64,000 nucleotides of DNA from Flavobacterium sp. N1736. Its GTDB lineage: Bacteria > Bacteroidota > Bacteroidia > Flavobacteriales > Flavobacteriaceae. Positions 43,513 through 55,756 of the stretch are shown in pieces. The position numbers and the translations under genes are program-made. Under the pieces are notes generated by a model. It saw only the letters and a program-made list of their open reading frames with translations, was not told where the DNA came from and did no database searches. The DNA is taken from contig NZ_CP109994.1 in the NCBI RefSeq assembly GCF_025947065.1, positions 1-64,000 of the forward strand. The letters run 5' to 3'. Each line of letters opens with the position of its first letter. Positions within the stretch are counted from its first letter, which is position 1.

Positions 43513-45756
43513 ATGAAGAATTCTACGCTGCTTATTTTGTTTGTTATTTTGGTCACAAGTTGCAAAATAAATGTAGACAAAAATACACAACAAGATAAAT
43601 TTTTTACCAGTCATGTAAATCCTTTTATAGGTACAGGTGGTCACGGACATACTTATCCGGGTGCAACCGTTCCTTTTGGGATGCTTCAGGTAAGTCCGGA
43701 TAATGGAATTTCGAGCTGGGATTGGTGTTCCGGTTACCATTATTCAGATTCTATCGTAGCTGGTTTCAGTCATTTACATTTAAGCGGAACGGGAATTGGA
43801 GATTTGGCAGACATCTTATTTATGCCAACCAATAAAAAACTTGATTTAACAACCAAAACAACTTCACGCGATCAATTACCTTATAAATCAAAATATAGTC
43901 ATGTTAACGAAAAAGCAACACCAGGCTCTTACCAGGTTTTTCTTGAAGATCCTAAAATCAATGTAGAATTAACTTCTTCACAACGCACCGCTTACCATAA
44001 ATATACATTTGCCAAAAACGATAAACAATCCGTTGTAATCGATCTTGGTTTTGCTATTAATTGGGATAAAACATTAAAAACAGCCCTGACAATCGAAGAT
44101 CAGTTCACGATAAGCGGATACCGTAACAGTATGGGCTGGGCAAAAAACCAAAAAGTATTTTTTGTCGCTAAATTTTCAAAACCAATATCTCAATCTGAAT
44201 TATTGGCTAATAAACAAATCGTTACAGGTAAAACTGCCGAAGGAGAAAATACAGCAGCACAATTATTTTTTGATGCCAATAATAATGAAGAATTATTTGT
44301 AAAAGTCGCTTTATCATCTGTAAGTGTGGCTAATGCCAAAGACAATCTGGATAGCGAAAGTTCTAATTTTGAAAAAACAAAAGCGAAGGCAGCCAATATC
44401 TGGAATTCTGCTTTAAGCAAAATAGAAGTCGAAACGCCGGTCGACTCCTTAAAAACGATTTTTTACACCGCAATGTTCCACACCCAAGTTGCCCCTGTAA
44501 CCTATAGTGATAAAAACGGTCAATTTAGAAGAGAGGATGATCAAATTGTTACAGCAAAAGATTATACCGCTTATTCGACCTTATCACTATGGGATACTTT
44601 TAGGGCAGAAAATCCCCTATTGACATTGTTGGCTCCAAAGCAAACTGCAGACATTGTAAACTCAATGTTAGCCTATTACGATACAAAAAAAATATTACCG
44701 GTCTGGACACTTTACGCCAACGAAACAAATACAATGACAGGATATCATTCCATTCCGGTAATTGTTGATGCTTACCAAAAAGGAATAAAAGGTTTTGATG
44801 CCCAAAAAGCATACGAAGCCATGAAAACAACCATGATGCAGGACGAACGCGGATTGAATTTCTACAAAAAATACGGTTACATTCCGTACAATTTACTGGA
44901 TGAATCCGTTACAATTACGTTGGAATATGCTTATGATGATTGGTGTGTGGCGCAAATGGCAAAAGCATTGGGTAAAAATGAAGATTATCAGTTTTTCTTA
45001 AACCGATCAAAAGCCTATCAGCATTTATTTGATCCGACAACCGGATTTATGCGCGGAAAATCAGAAGATGGAAAATCATGGAACGAACCTTTCGACCCAA
45101 AACATTCCAACCACAGAGAACATACCGATTATACCGAAGGAAACGCATGGCAGCACAGTTGGTTTGTGCCACATAATGTAGATGATTTTATTTCGTTACA
45201 CGGAAGCAATGAAGTATTTGCAAAACGTTTAGAACAGCTTTTTACAGAAAGTTCAGAAATTACAGGAAGCAATGTTTCTGCCGATATTTCAGGATTAATT
45301 GGACAATATGCACACGGAAACGAGCCAAGCCATCATATTGCTTACATGTTTAACCACGCTAATCAGCCGTGGAGAACACAATATTGGGTACGTCATATTT
45401 TAGATACGCAATATAATACAACACCAAACGGATTAAGCGGAAACGAAGATTGCGGACAAATGTCGGCGTGGTATGTTTTTAGTTCAATGGGATTATACCC
45501 AATGAATCCCGCTTCTGGCGAATACGAAATTGGAAGTCCGATTTTCGAAAAAGCAAAAATCAATCTCGAAGGAGGAAAAACCTTTGTAATCGAAGCCGAA
45601 AATGTTTCAGACAAAAACTTCTACATACAATCCGCAACACTTAATGGTGTTCCATTTAATAAAACAGTCATCACCCATCAACAAATACTACAAGGCGGAA
45701 TTCTGCATTTTGTAATGGGAGCTGAACCCAATAAAAACTGGGGAATAAAAAACTAA
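43513..45756 (+). CDS. GH92 alpha-mannosidase, lipoprotein
   Basis: 747 residues from the ATG at 43513; this start gives a lipoprotein signal (LLILFVILVTSC), whereas the upstream ATG in the same frame does not. GH92 markers: VNPFIGTGGHGHTYPGATVP at the N-terminus, LSLWDTFRAENPL, and near the C-terminus GNEDCGQMSAWYVFSSMGLY (Glu645-Asp646, where many family members have Asp-Asp). GH92 enzymes remove terminal alpha-mannose from N-glycans and mannan, using calcium. First gene of the plus-strand PUL run; the divergent kinase gene is just upstream. Confidence 0.93.
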   Translation: MKNSTLLILFVILVTSCKINVDKNTQQDKFFTSHVNPFIGTGGHGHTYPGATVPFGMLQVSPDNGISSWDWCSGYHYSDSIVAGFSHLHLSGTGIGDLADILFMPTNKKLDLTTKTTSRDQLPYKSKYSHVNEKATPGSYQVFLEDPKINVELTSSQRTAYHKYTFAKNDKQSVVIDLGFAINWDKTLKTALTIEDQFTISGYRNSMGWAKNQKVFFVAKFSKPISQSELLANKQIVTGKTAEGENTAAQLFFDANNNEELFVKVALSSVSVANAKDNLDSESSNFEKTKAKAANIWNSALSKIEVETPVDSLKTIFYTAMFHTQVAPVTYSDKNGQFRREDDQIVTAKDYTAYSTLSLWDTFRAENPLLTLLAPKQTADIVNSMLAYYDTKKILPVWTLYANETNTMTGYHSIPVIVDAYQKGIKGFDAQKAYEAMKTTMMQDERGLNFYKKYGYIPYNLLDESVTITLEYAYDDWCVAQMAKALGKNEDYQFFLNRSKAYQHLFDPTTGFMRGKSEDGKSWNEPFDPKHSNHREHTDYTEGNAWQHSWFVPHNVDDFISLHGSNEVFAKRLEQLFTESSEITGSNVSADISGLIGQYAHGNEPSHHIAYMFNHANQPWRTQYWVRHILDTQYNTTPNGLSGNEDCGQMSAWYVFSSMGLYPMNPASGEYEIGSPIFEKAKINLEGGKTFVIEAENVSDKNFYIQSATLNGVPFNKTVITHQQILQGGILHFVMGAEPNKNWGIKN

Positions 45757-45790
45757 AACCACGTAACTAACTAAAAAACAAATAAAATTA

Positions 45791-47668
45791 ATGGACATTA
45801 TTGACGTATCAATCATCGTAGCCTATATCCTGCTCTCCGTAGGAATAGGAATTTGGATTTCAAGAAAAGCATCAAAAGGATTAGATGATTATTTCCTTGG
45901 CGGGAAAACAATTAAATGGTATTTCCTTGGTTTAAGCAACGGATCAGGAATGTTTGATGTTTCAGGAACTTCCTGGATGATTGGCGTACTGTTTTTATAT
46001 GGCGTAAAAAGTTTCATGTTTATGTGGCTTTGGCCAATATGGAATCAGATATTTGTCATGATGTTTCTTGCAGTCTGGATCAGAAAATCAAAAGTAATGA
46101 CAGGTTCTGAGTGGATTTTAACCCGTTTTGGAAGCGACAGAGCCGGAAAAGCATCGCATATTATCGTAGCTATTTTTGCCATTATTTCCACAATTGGTTT
46201 CATCGCTTACTTTTTTGAAGGAATCGGAAAATTCGTTACCATTATTCTTCCATGGGATTTAACGCTTCATTATGGAGATTTAATTCTGCTAACTTCAGAA
46301 AGATCTTATGCCTTAATAATCATTTTATTAACGACAATTTATACCGTAAAAGGCGGAATGTTTTCTGTAGTAGCGACAGAAGTTGTACAATATTTAATCA
46401 TGATTGTTGCCGGAGTTTTAATTGCCGGTTACGCTTTTATCAACTATTCAGATTTACAAATCAATTCTGTTATAACCGAAGAATGGAAAAATGTTTTCTT
46501 CGGATGGCAGTTTGAAACGCAATGGAGTGATAAATTTCAGACATTCAATAACTTAATTGATTCTGAAGGATACAAAATGTTTGGCGCTTTTATCGGAATG
46601 ACATTATTTAAAGGATTTTTTGCCAGTGTCGCAGGTCCAACGCCAAGTTATGATTTACAAAGAATACTTTCGACAAAATCAGTCAAAGAAGCCGCTTATA
46701 TGAGTGGTTTTACCAACCTTATTTTATTTATTCCCAGATATTTATTAATTACCGGAATCGTAGTAATTGCATTGGTAAATCTGGCGCCTGAATTAAATGC
46801 AAACACAGGTTTAACCGGAGCCGACTTAGAATTATTAATGCCAAAAGTGGTGAATTTATACATTCCTGTTGGAATAAAAGGAATTTTATTGGCAGGTTTA
46901 TTAGCCGCATTTATGTCCGGATTCTCTGCTTTTGTAAATGCAGGACCGGCTTATATTGTAAATGATATTTATAAAAAATACTTCAAACCCGTTGCAACAA
47001 ATGCACATTATATTAAGGTAAGCCAGATTTCTTCTTTTCTTGTTGTTGGTTTAGGTGTTTTCATGGGATTTTTTGCAGACTCTATAAACTCGCTTACTTT
47101 ATGGATTACCAGCGCTTTATATGGTGGTTATGTAGCAGCCAATTTCTTAAAATGGATTTGGTGGCGTTTTAACGGCTGGGGTTATTTCTGGGGAATGTTC
47201 GCCGGATTGATCGTTGCTTCATTGCAATTTGCTTTAGGTCAGGCAAAAGGAAGCCTATCCGAAGGAACACTTTTATACGACTTAGCACAAGTGCAGGCCA
47301 TTTATTTATTTCCGATAATATTTGGTTTCTCTATTTTAGGTTGTCTTTTGGGAACTTTTTTAAGCAAACCAACAGATATGGAAGTTTTAAGATCTTTTTA
47401 CAAAAACGTAAGACCTTGGGGTTTCTGGAATCCGGTTTATAAAACATTAAAAATTGAAGATCAGACTTTCGAAAAAAACAATGATTTCTGGACCGATATG
47501 CTTAATTGCGCCATCGGAATTGTATGGCAATCGAGTATGATTTTATTACCGATATTTTTCATTATCAGAGATTATCCAAAAGCAATTACAGCTTTAGTAG
47601 TCTTTTTAGTGACAACAACAATTTTGAAATTTACATGGCTGGATAAAGTGAGAAAAATAGAGGATTAG
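45791..47668 (+). CDS. SSS-family sodium/solute symporter
   Basis: 625 residues with about 14 hydrophobic helices. The SSS signature region is visible in GGKTIKWYFLGLSNGSGMFD, IISTIGFIAYFFEGIG and ILLAGLLAAFMSGFSAFVNA. Inner-membrane uptake of a sugar or disaccharide with Na+. Placed directly before the GH130 phosphorylase, it probably imports the mannose-GlcNAc product used by that enzyme, though free sugar uptake is equally possible. Starts 34 bp after the GH92 stop. Confidence 0.9.
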   Translation: MDIIDVSIIVAYILLSVGIGIWISRKASKGLDDYFLGGKTIKWYFLGLSNGSGMFDVSGTSWMIGVLFLYGVKSFMFMWLWPIWNQIFVMMFLAVWIRKSKVMTGSEWILTRFGSDRAGKASHIIVAIFAIISTIGFIAYFFEGIGKFVTIILPWDLTLHYGDLILLTSERSYALIIILLTTIYTVKGGMFSVVATEVVQYLIMIVAGVLIAGYAFINYSDLQINSVITEEWKNVFFGWQFETQWSDKFQTFNNLIDSEGYKMFGAFIGMTLFKGFFASVAGPTPSYDLQRILSTKSVKEAAYMSGFTNLILFIPRYLLITGIVVIALVNLAPELNANTGLTGADLELLMPKVVNLYIPVGIKGILLAGLLAAFMSGFSAFVNAGPAYIVNDIYKKYFKPVATNAHYIKVSQISSFLVVGLGVFMGFFADSINSLTLWITSALYGGYVAANFLKWIWWRFNGWGYFWGMFAGLIVASLQFALGQAKGSLSEGTLLYDLAQVQAIYLFPIIFGFSILGCLLGTFLSKPTDMEVLRSFYKNVRPWGFWNPVYKTLKIEDQTFEKNNDFWTDMLNCAIGIVWQSSMILLPIFFIIRDYPKAITALVVFLVTTTILKFTWLDKVRKIED

Positions 47669-47709
47669 ATAATTTAGATAATTAGATAATTAGTCAATTA
47701 GATAATTTT

Positions 47710-47853
47710 AAACACATAGAAACATAGGTTTAAATGTGTATAAAAAGAATACAAAAAGAAACAAGTTTCTCACACATAGATAGCTATGCTATATTTGTTA
47801 ATGCAAGTGAAACGCCTTTTATGCGGCTCCAAAAACTATGTTTCTATGTGTTT
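47710..47853. repeat. PUL inverted-repeat element, copy A (144 bp)
   Basis: AAACACATAGAAACATAG at the left and CTATGTTTCTATGTGTTT at the right are exact 18-bp inverted repeats. The interior (TGTGTATAAAAAGAATACAA... and CGCCTTTTATGCGG near the right) matches copy C. Lies between the symporter and GH130 genes. Confidence 0.88.
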
Positions 47854-47911
47854 AAAAATGATAAAGCTTAGACAAAAACAAAAAAAACAAACTATAATAA
47901 AAAAACAAAAA

Positions 47912-48877
47912 ATGAGTACTATTCCCTGGCAAGACAGACCCGAAAACAATAATGATGTAATGTGGAGATATTCTGAAAATCCAATTATTGACAGATACGC
48001 AATCCCAACATCAAATAGTATTTTTAACAGTGCAGTTGTTCCTTATGGAGACGGATTTGCAGGTGTTTTCAGATGCGATAACAAAGCGGTTCAAATGAAT
48101 ATTTTTGCCGGTTTTAGTAAAAACGGAATCGATTGGGATATTAACCACGAACCAATCGTAATGCAATCCGGTAATACAGAAATGATCGAATCTGCTTATA
48201 AATATGACCCACGCGTGGTTTTTATCGAAGATCGTTATTGGATTACATGGTGTAACGGTTACAACGGACCAACAATTGGAATTGGGTACACATTCGACTT
48301 CAAAGAATTTTTTCAATGTGAAAATGCCTTTTTACCATTCAACAGAAATGGCGTTTTATTTCCACAAAAAATAAACGGCAAATACGCCATGTTAAGCCGT
48401 CCAAGTGACAACGGACATACACCTTTTGGAGACATCTGGATTAGTTACAGTCCTGATATGAAATATTGGGGAGAACACCGTTTGGTGATGAAACCATCTC
48501 CTTTTGAGCAAAGCGCCTGGCAATGTACCAAAGTAGGAGCAGGACCAATTCCAATTCTTACCGAAGAAGGCTGGCTAATGATTTATCACGGCGTTATCAA
48601 TACCTGCAACGGTTTTCGTTATGCAATGGGATCAGCGCTTTTAGAGGTTGATTCACCGGATAAAGTAAAATACAGAACACAGCCGTATTTATTAGGACCG
48701 GCAGAAATTTATGAAATGGTAGGAGATGTACCAAATGTAGTTTTCCCTTGTGCCGCTTTGTATGATAAAGAAGAAGATAAATTAGCCGTATATTATGGTG
48801 CAGCAGACACCGCTGTAGCAATAGCATTTGGTAAATTAAGTGAAGTAATTCAGTTTACAAAAGATAATAGTTTATAA
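47912..48877 (+). CDS. GH130 beta-1,4-mannosyl-oligosaccharide phosphorylase
   Basis: 321 residues from the ATG at 47912. An ATG further upstream in frame (47786) lies inside the inverted-repeat element and adds 42 unlikely residues. The five-bladed propeller family is recognised by [40 protein letters not shown] (predicted catalytic Asp99) and [20 protein letters not shown]. No signal peptide, so cytoplasmic. Closest in type to enzymes that phosphorolyse Man-beta1,4-GlcNAc from N-glycan cores, giving Man-1-P and GlcNAc. Substrate inferred from neighbours. Confidence 0.9.
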   Translation: MSTIPWQDRPENNNDVMWRYSENPIIDRYAIPTSNSIFNSAVVPYGDGFAGVFRCDNKAVQMNIFAGFSKNGIDWDINHEPIVMQSGNTEMIESAYKYDPRVVFIEDRYWITWCNGYNGPTIGIGYTFDFKEFFQCENAFLPFNRNGVLFPQKINGKYAMLSRPSDNGHTPFGDIWISYSPDMKYWGEHRLVMKPSPFEQSAWQCTKVGAGPIPILTEEGWLMIYHGVINTCNGFRYAMGSALLEVDSPDKVKYRTQPYLLGPAEIYEMVGDVPNVVFPCAALYDKEEDKLAVYYGAADTAVAIAFGKLSEVIQFTKDNSL

Positions 48878-48885
48878 AAAGAAGC

Positions 48886-49953
48886 ATGCGTTTAAAATTG
48901 AAATGGTTAACAGTTGTTTTAGGTTTTGTTTCGGTAATTGGTAATTCACAATCGAAAAACAAAGTTGTGCCTAAAACGTATCTAGCCGCAAAAACCACTG
49001 CTCCAATCGTAATTGATGGAGATGAATCCGATGCTTCATGGAATAAAGTAAATTGGACAGACCTTTTTGAAGATATAGAGAATAACGTAAAACCAAAATA
49101 TGGAACAAAAGTTAAAATGCTCTGGGATGATACCAATTTTTATATATTAGCAAAGCTTGATGAGCCGCATGTTTGGGCAAATTTAAAACAACGTGACACC
49201 ATTATTTTTTACAACAACGATTTTGAAGTTTTCATTGATCCCGATAGCGACACTTTTAACTATTATGAATTAGAAATTAATGCTTTAAATACAGCTTGGG
49301 ATCTGTTTCTGTCAAAACCATATAGAGAAAATGATAACGTAGTATTAAATGACTGGAATATTCCGGGCCTGAAATCGGCAGTAAAAATCAACGGAACGCT
49401 TAATAACCCAAACGATACAGATCAAGGTTGGGTATTAGAAATGGCAATTCCCTGGGCATCTTATAGAAAATCCTATAATGAAAAAAATGTGCCCGAAGAT
49501 AAATTTTGGAGAGTCAATTTCTCAAGAGTCAATTGGCAGCATACCATAAAAGACGGGAATTACGAAAGAAAAAAAGATGCTGAAGGTAAATTTTTGCCTG
49601 AATACAATTGGGTTTGGTCGCCAATGGGCGTGATCAATATGCATGAACCGGAAAAATGGGGTTACGTTTATTTTTCTTCAAAAGAGGAAAAAGAAACCTT
49701 CACAATTCCGCAGGAAGAAAAAGTGCGATGGGAATTATATGGATTATTCAGAGCGGAGAAAGAATATTATCAGAAGAATAAAACATGGGCAAAATCAATA
49801 CAAAATCTTACCAAAGAAACCATTAGTGTCGACGGTAAAATTTTAAAACCAGTATTAGAAAATCATGCGTCAGGATATAATATTTCAGTAAAAAGCCCTT
49901 TTTCGAATCAAACATTGATTATTAGGGAAGATGGCAAGATAATATCAAAATAA
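48886..49953 (+). CDS. Secreted CBM9-like carbohydrate-binding protein
   Basis: 355 residues. Signal peptide (WLTVVLGFVSVIGNSQS). Residues about 35-240 form a CBM9/DOMON-like beta-sandwich (PIVIDGDESDASWNKVNWTD, NDFEVFIDPDSDTFNYYELE, VLEMAIPWASY). Many Bacteroidota catabolic loci encode such proteins without a known catalytic site; it may bind released or surface glycan. C-terminal 100 residues have no recognised domain. 8 bp after GH130 and 7 bp before the GH10-like gene: one operon. Confidence 0.8.
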   Translation: MRLKLKWLTVVLGFVSVIGNSQSKNKVVPKTYLAAKTTAPIVIDGDESDASWNKVNWTDLFEDIENNVKPKYGTKVKMLWDDTNFYILAKLDEPHVWANLKQRDTIIFYNNDFEVFIDPDSDTFNYYELEINALNTAWDLFLSKPYRENDNVVLNDWNIPGLKSAVKINGTLNNPNDTDQGWVLEMAIPWASYRKSYNEKNVPEDKFWRVNFSRVNWQHTIKDGNYERKKDAEGKFLPEYNWVWSPMGVINMHEPEKWGYVYFSSKEEKETFTIPQEEKVRWELYGLFRAEKEYYQKNKTWAKSIQNLTKETISVDGKILKPVLENHASGYNISVKSPFSNQTLIIREDGKIISK

Positions 49954-49960
49954 ACCAACT

Positions 49961-51040
49961 ATGAAACTACCAAAACTAATACTTCTTTTACTAACGCTGA
50001 GCCTTTTTTCATGTGTTACAAAAGATGAACCAACCACTTTTAAATTTGGAGTATGGACAACTGCCGATGCCAAAAAATCAGACGCAGAGTATACAAAAGA
50101 ATTTAAAAAATATAAAGATGGCGGAATCGACGAAGTATTAATCAATACAGCAACAGACCCAAAACTCTTAAAAAGATTAGTGCCTTTGGCGACAAAAGAA
50201 GGCTTAAAAGTACACGCCTGGATTATGGCCATGAACAGACCCGGAGACTCAATCGCTTTACAGCATCCGGATTGGTATCAGGTAAGTAAAGACGGAAAAT
50301 CTTGTTTTGATAATCGCCCGTATGTCGATTATTACCAATGGTTATGCCCAACAAGACAAGAATCCAGAAATCACGTTTTAGGCTTGGTAGAAGAATTGGC
50401 AAAAGTAGACGGAATCGAAAGTGTTCATCTGGATTATATTCGTTTTCCGGACATCTTTTTACCAATAAGTTTATTGCCAAAATACAATTTAGTTCAGGAC
50501 GAAGAATTGCCTCAGTTTGATTTTTGTTACTGTGATGAATGTATCAAAGCATTTGAAAAAATCCATCATAAAAATCCTAAAAACAGCCACAATACGTCGA
50601 TTGATATGGAGTGGAAAAATTTTAGACTAAACGCTATAAAAGCAGTTGTTGACGATGCGTATAAAATTGCTCATAAACACAATAAAAATTTAACAGCGGC
50701 CGTATTTCCTTATCCTGAAATGGCAGATCACATGGTACGCCAGCGTTGGGATAAATGGAATATTGACGAAGTTTATCCAATGATTTACCATAGTTTTTAT
50801 AACGAAGAAATTGATTGGGTTGGATACGCAACAAAACAAGGCGCAGCTGATTTAGAAGATAAAAAAACAAAAATCAACACAGGAATTTATATTCCGGGAT
50901 TAAAATCTGATAAAGAACTAAAAGAAGCTATTTTACTGGCAAAAGATAATGGCGCAGTTGGAGTTTCTTTCTTTGATGGAAATGCTTTAACAGCAAGTAA
51001 TTTAAAAACCATCAAAGAAACAAAAGACGGTTTAAGATAA
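49961..51040 (+). CDS. Lipoprotein, GH10-like (GHL10/DUF4015-type) putative glycosidase
   Basis: 359 residues. Lipoprotein signal (LILLLLTLSLFSC, Cys about residue 18). The body is a TIM-barrel-type fold: KFGVWTTADAKKSDAEYTKE, GLKVHAWIMAMNRPGD, GIESVHLDYIRFPD (Asp near the end of a strand), AAVFPYPEMADHMVRQRWDK and NIDEVYPMIYHSFY. This pattern fits the 'family 10 glycosylhydrolase-like' group. A pair CYCDEC suggests a metal or disulfide. Substrate unknown; context suggests N-glycan. Confidence 0.75.
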   Translation: MKLPKLILLLLTLSLFSCVTKDEPTTFKFGVWTTADAKKSDAEYTKEFKKYKDGGIDEVLINTATDPKLLKRLVPLATKEGLKVHAWIMAMNRPGDSIALQHPDWYQVSKDGKSCFDNRPYVDYYQWLCPTRQESRNHVLGLVEELAKVDGIESVHLDYIRFPDIFLPISLLPKYNLVQDEELPQFDFCYCDECIKAFEKIHHKNPKNSHNTSIDMEWKNFRLNAIKAVVDDAYKIAHKHNKNLTAAVFPYPEMADHMVRQRWDKWNIDEVYPMIYHSFYNEEIDWVGYATKQGAADLEDKKTKINTGIYIPGLKSDKELKEAILLAKDNGAVGVSFFDGNALTASNLKTIKETKDGLR

Positions 51041-51057
51041 AAAGCAAAATAATTGTT

Positions 51058-51188
51058 TAACATATAGAAACATAGATTTAAATTTAAAGTCATTTTATAA
51101 ATCCTATTTTTTTTCGCATACAACTATGAGATTTATTTTAATTAAAAAGACTTTTTTTATATTTTGAAAACTATGTTTCTATATGTTA
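51058..51188. repeat. PUL inverted-repeat element, copy B (131 bp)
   Basis: TAACATATAGAAACATAG and CTATGTTTCTATATGTTA are exact 18-bp inverted repeats. Compared with copies A and C, both arms carry the matching change (CACATAG to CATATAG), so the pairing is kept. Interior differs from A and C. Confidence 0.85.
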
Positions 51189-51236
51189 AAATATAATTAG
51201 ACAAGAATATAATCTCAGGATTTTTAGAATAAATTT

Positions 51237-51372
51237 AAACACATAGAAACATATTAATATGTGTATAAAAAGAATACAAAAGAAACAAGTTTCCACACAT
51301 AGCAATTCTATGTTTGTTAATGTAAGTTAAACGCCTTTTATGCGGTTTCAAAAACTATGTTTCTATGTGTTT
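51237..51372. repeat. PUL inverted-repeat element, copy C (136 bp)
   Basis: AAACACATAGAAACAT at the left and CTATGTTTCTATGTGTTT at the right. Interior nearly parallel to copy A (GTGTATAAAAAGAATACAAA, GTTAATGTAAGTTAAACGCC, TTTTATGCGG). With copy B it fills most of the 384-bp gap before the glycosylasparaginase; otherwise that gap holds nothing visible. Confidence 0.85.
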
Positions 51373-51424
51373 AAATATAATTAAGAATAAAACAATACAG
51401 GATTTTCAACTAAAAAATAAGCAT

Positions 51425-52450
51425 ATGTCAAATAGAAGAGATTTTATCAAAAAAACAACTTTAGGTACACTAGCCGTAAGTTCCGTTTTGGGCTATAGCG
51501 GTTTTGCAAATAGCAGGGAAGATGAAAAAGAGGAAATAGAAAATCCTTTGAAAAAGACAATAAAGCCAATCGTAATTTCGACATGGAATCACGGTTTGCC
51601 TGCTAATCAGGAAACCTGGAAAGAATTAAAAGCCGGAAAATCAGCCTTAGACGCCCTTGAAGCCGGTATGAAAATTCCTGAAGCAGATCCGAATGTCCGC
51701 AGTGTTGGTTATGGAGGATATCCGGATCGCGAGGGAAAAGTCACTTTAGACGCCTGTATTATGGACCACAATAGTAATTGTGGTTCAGTATGTTTTCTAC
51801 AGGGAATTATGCATCCAATTTCGGTTGCAAAAAGAGTATTACAAAACACACCTCACGTTATGTTAGCCGGACAAGGCGCCTTGCAATTTGCCTTATCAGA
51901 AGGATTTAAAGTAGAAAATTTATTAACTCCGGAGTCTGAAAAAGACTGGAAAAAATGGTTAGAAGATTCAAAATATAAACCCGTGATCAACATAGAAAAT
52001 CACGACACGATAAGCATGCTAATGTTAGACCAAGATGGAAATCTTGCTGGAGGCTGTACAACAAGTGGCGCCGCCTGGAAAATGCACGGACGCGTTGGTG
52101 ATTCCCCAATAATCGGCGCGGGTCTTTTTCTGGACAATGAAGTTGGCGCCGCTGCGGCAACCGGTTTAGGCGAAGCAGTAATCAGAACCGCAGGAAGTGC
52201 GATGGTAGTAGAATTAATGCGTCAGGGAAAATCGCCTTTTGACGCCTGTAAAGAAATTACAGAACGCATATACAATAAACATAAAAACCATAAAGACATG
52301 GAATATCTTCAGGTAGGTTTTATTGCTTTAAATAAAAACGGAGAACACGCAGGTTACAGTTTAAGATCCGGTTTTAACTACGCCGTTTCGGATGATGAAA
52401 AAGGACACAGAATGGAAGATGCAAAATTTAAAATGTCGTGGGATAAGTAA
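51425..52450 (+). CDS. N4-(beta-N-acetylglucosaminyl)-L-asparaginase (glycosylasparaginase)
   Basis: 341 residues from the ATG at 51425, which gives a twin-arginine signal (NRRDFIKKTTLGTLAVSSVL); the in-frame ATG upstream lies within repeat copy C. Ntn-hydrolase markers: WNHGLPANQETWKELKAGKS, NHDTISMLMLDQDGNLAGGC with the self-cleaving catalytic Thr195, and GAGLFLDNEVGAAAATGLGE. Cleaves GlcNAc-Asn left after protein N-glycan release; the enzyme is well known from Elizabethkingia. Folded export by Tat fits a periplasmic place. Strong evidence that this PUL targets N-glycoproteins. Confidence 0.93.
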   Translation: MSNRRDFIKKTTLGTLAVSSVLGYSGFANSREDEKEEIENPLKKTIKPIVISTWNHGLPANQETWKELKAGKSALDALEAGMKIPEADPNVRSVGYGGYPDREGKVTLDACIMDHNSNCGSVCFLQGIMHPISVAKRVLQNTPHVMLAGQGALQFALSEGFKVENLLTPESEKDWKKWLEDSKYKPVINIENHDTISMLMLDQDGNLAGGCTTSGAAWKMHGRVGDSPIIGAGLFLDNEVGAAAATGLGEAVIRTAGSAMVVELMRQGKSPFDACKEITERIYNKHKNHKDMEYLQVGFIALNKNGEHAGYSLRSGFNYAVSDDEKGHRMEDAKFKMSWDK

Positions 52451-52479
52451 ACGAAATGACAAACAAAAATTAAAATTTT

Positions 52480-55750
<3,271 letters not shown>

Positions 55751-55756
55751 TTCATT

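Noticed and set aside
47786..47911. N-terminal extension of the GH130 gene from ATG 47786
   Set aside because: The added 42 residues are read through the inverted-repeat element and match nothing in the family.
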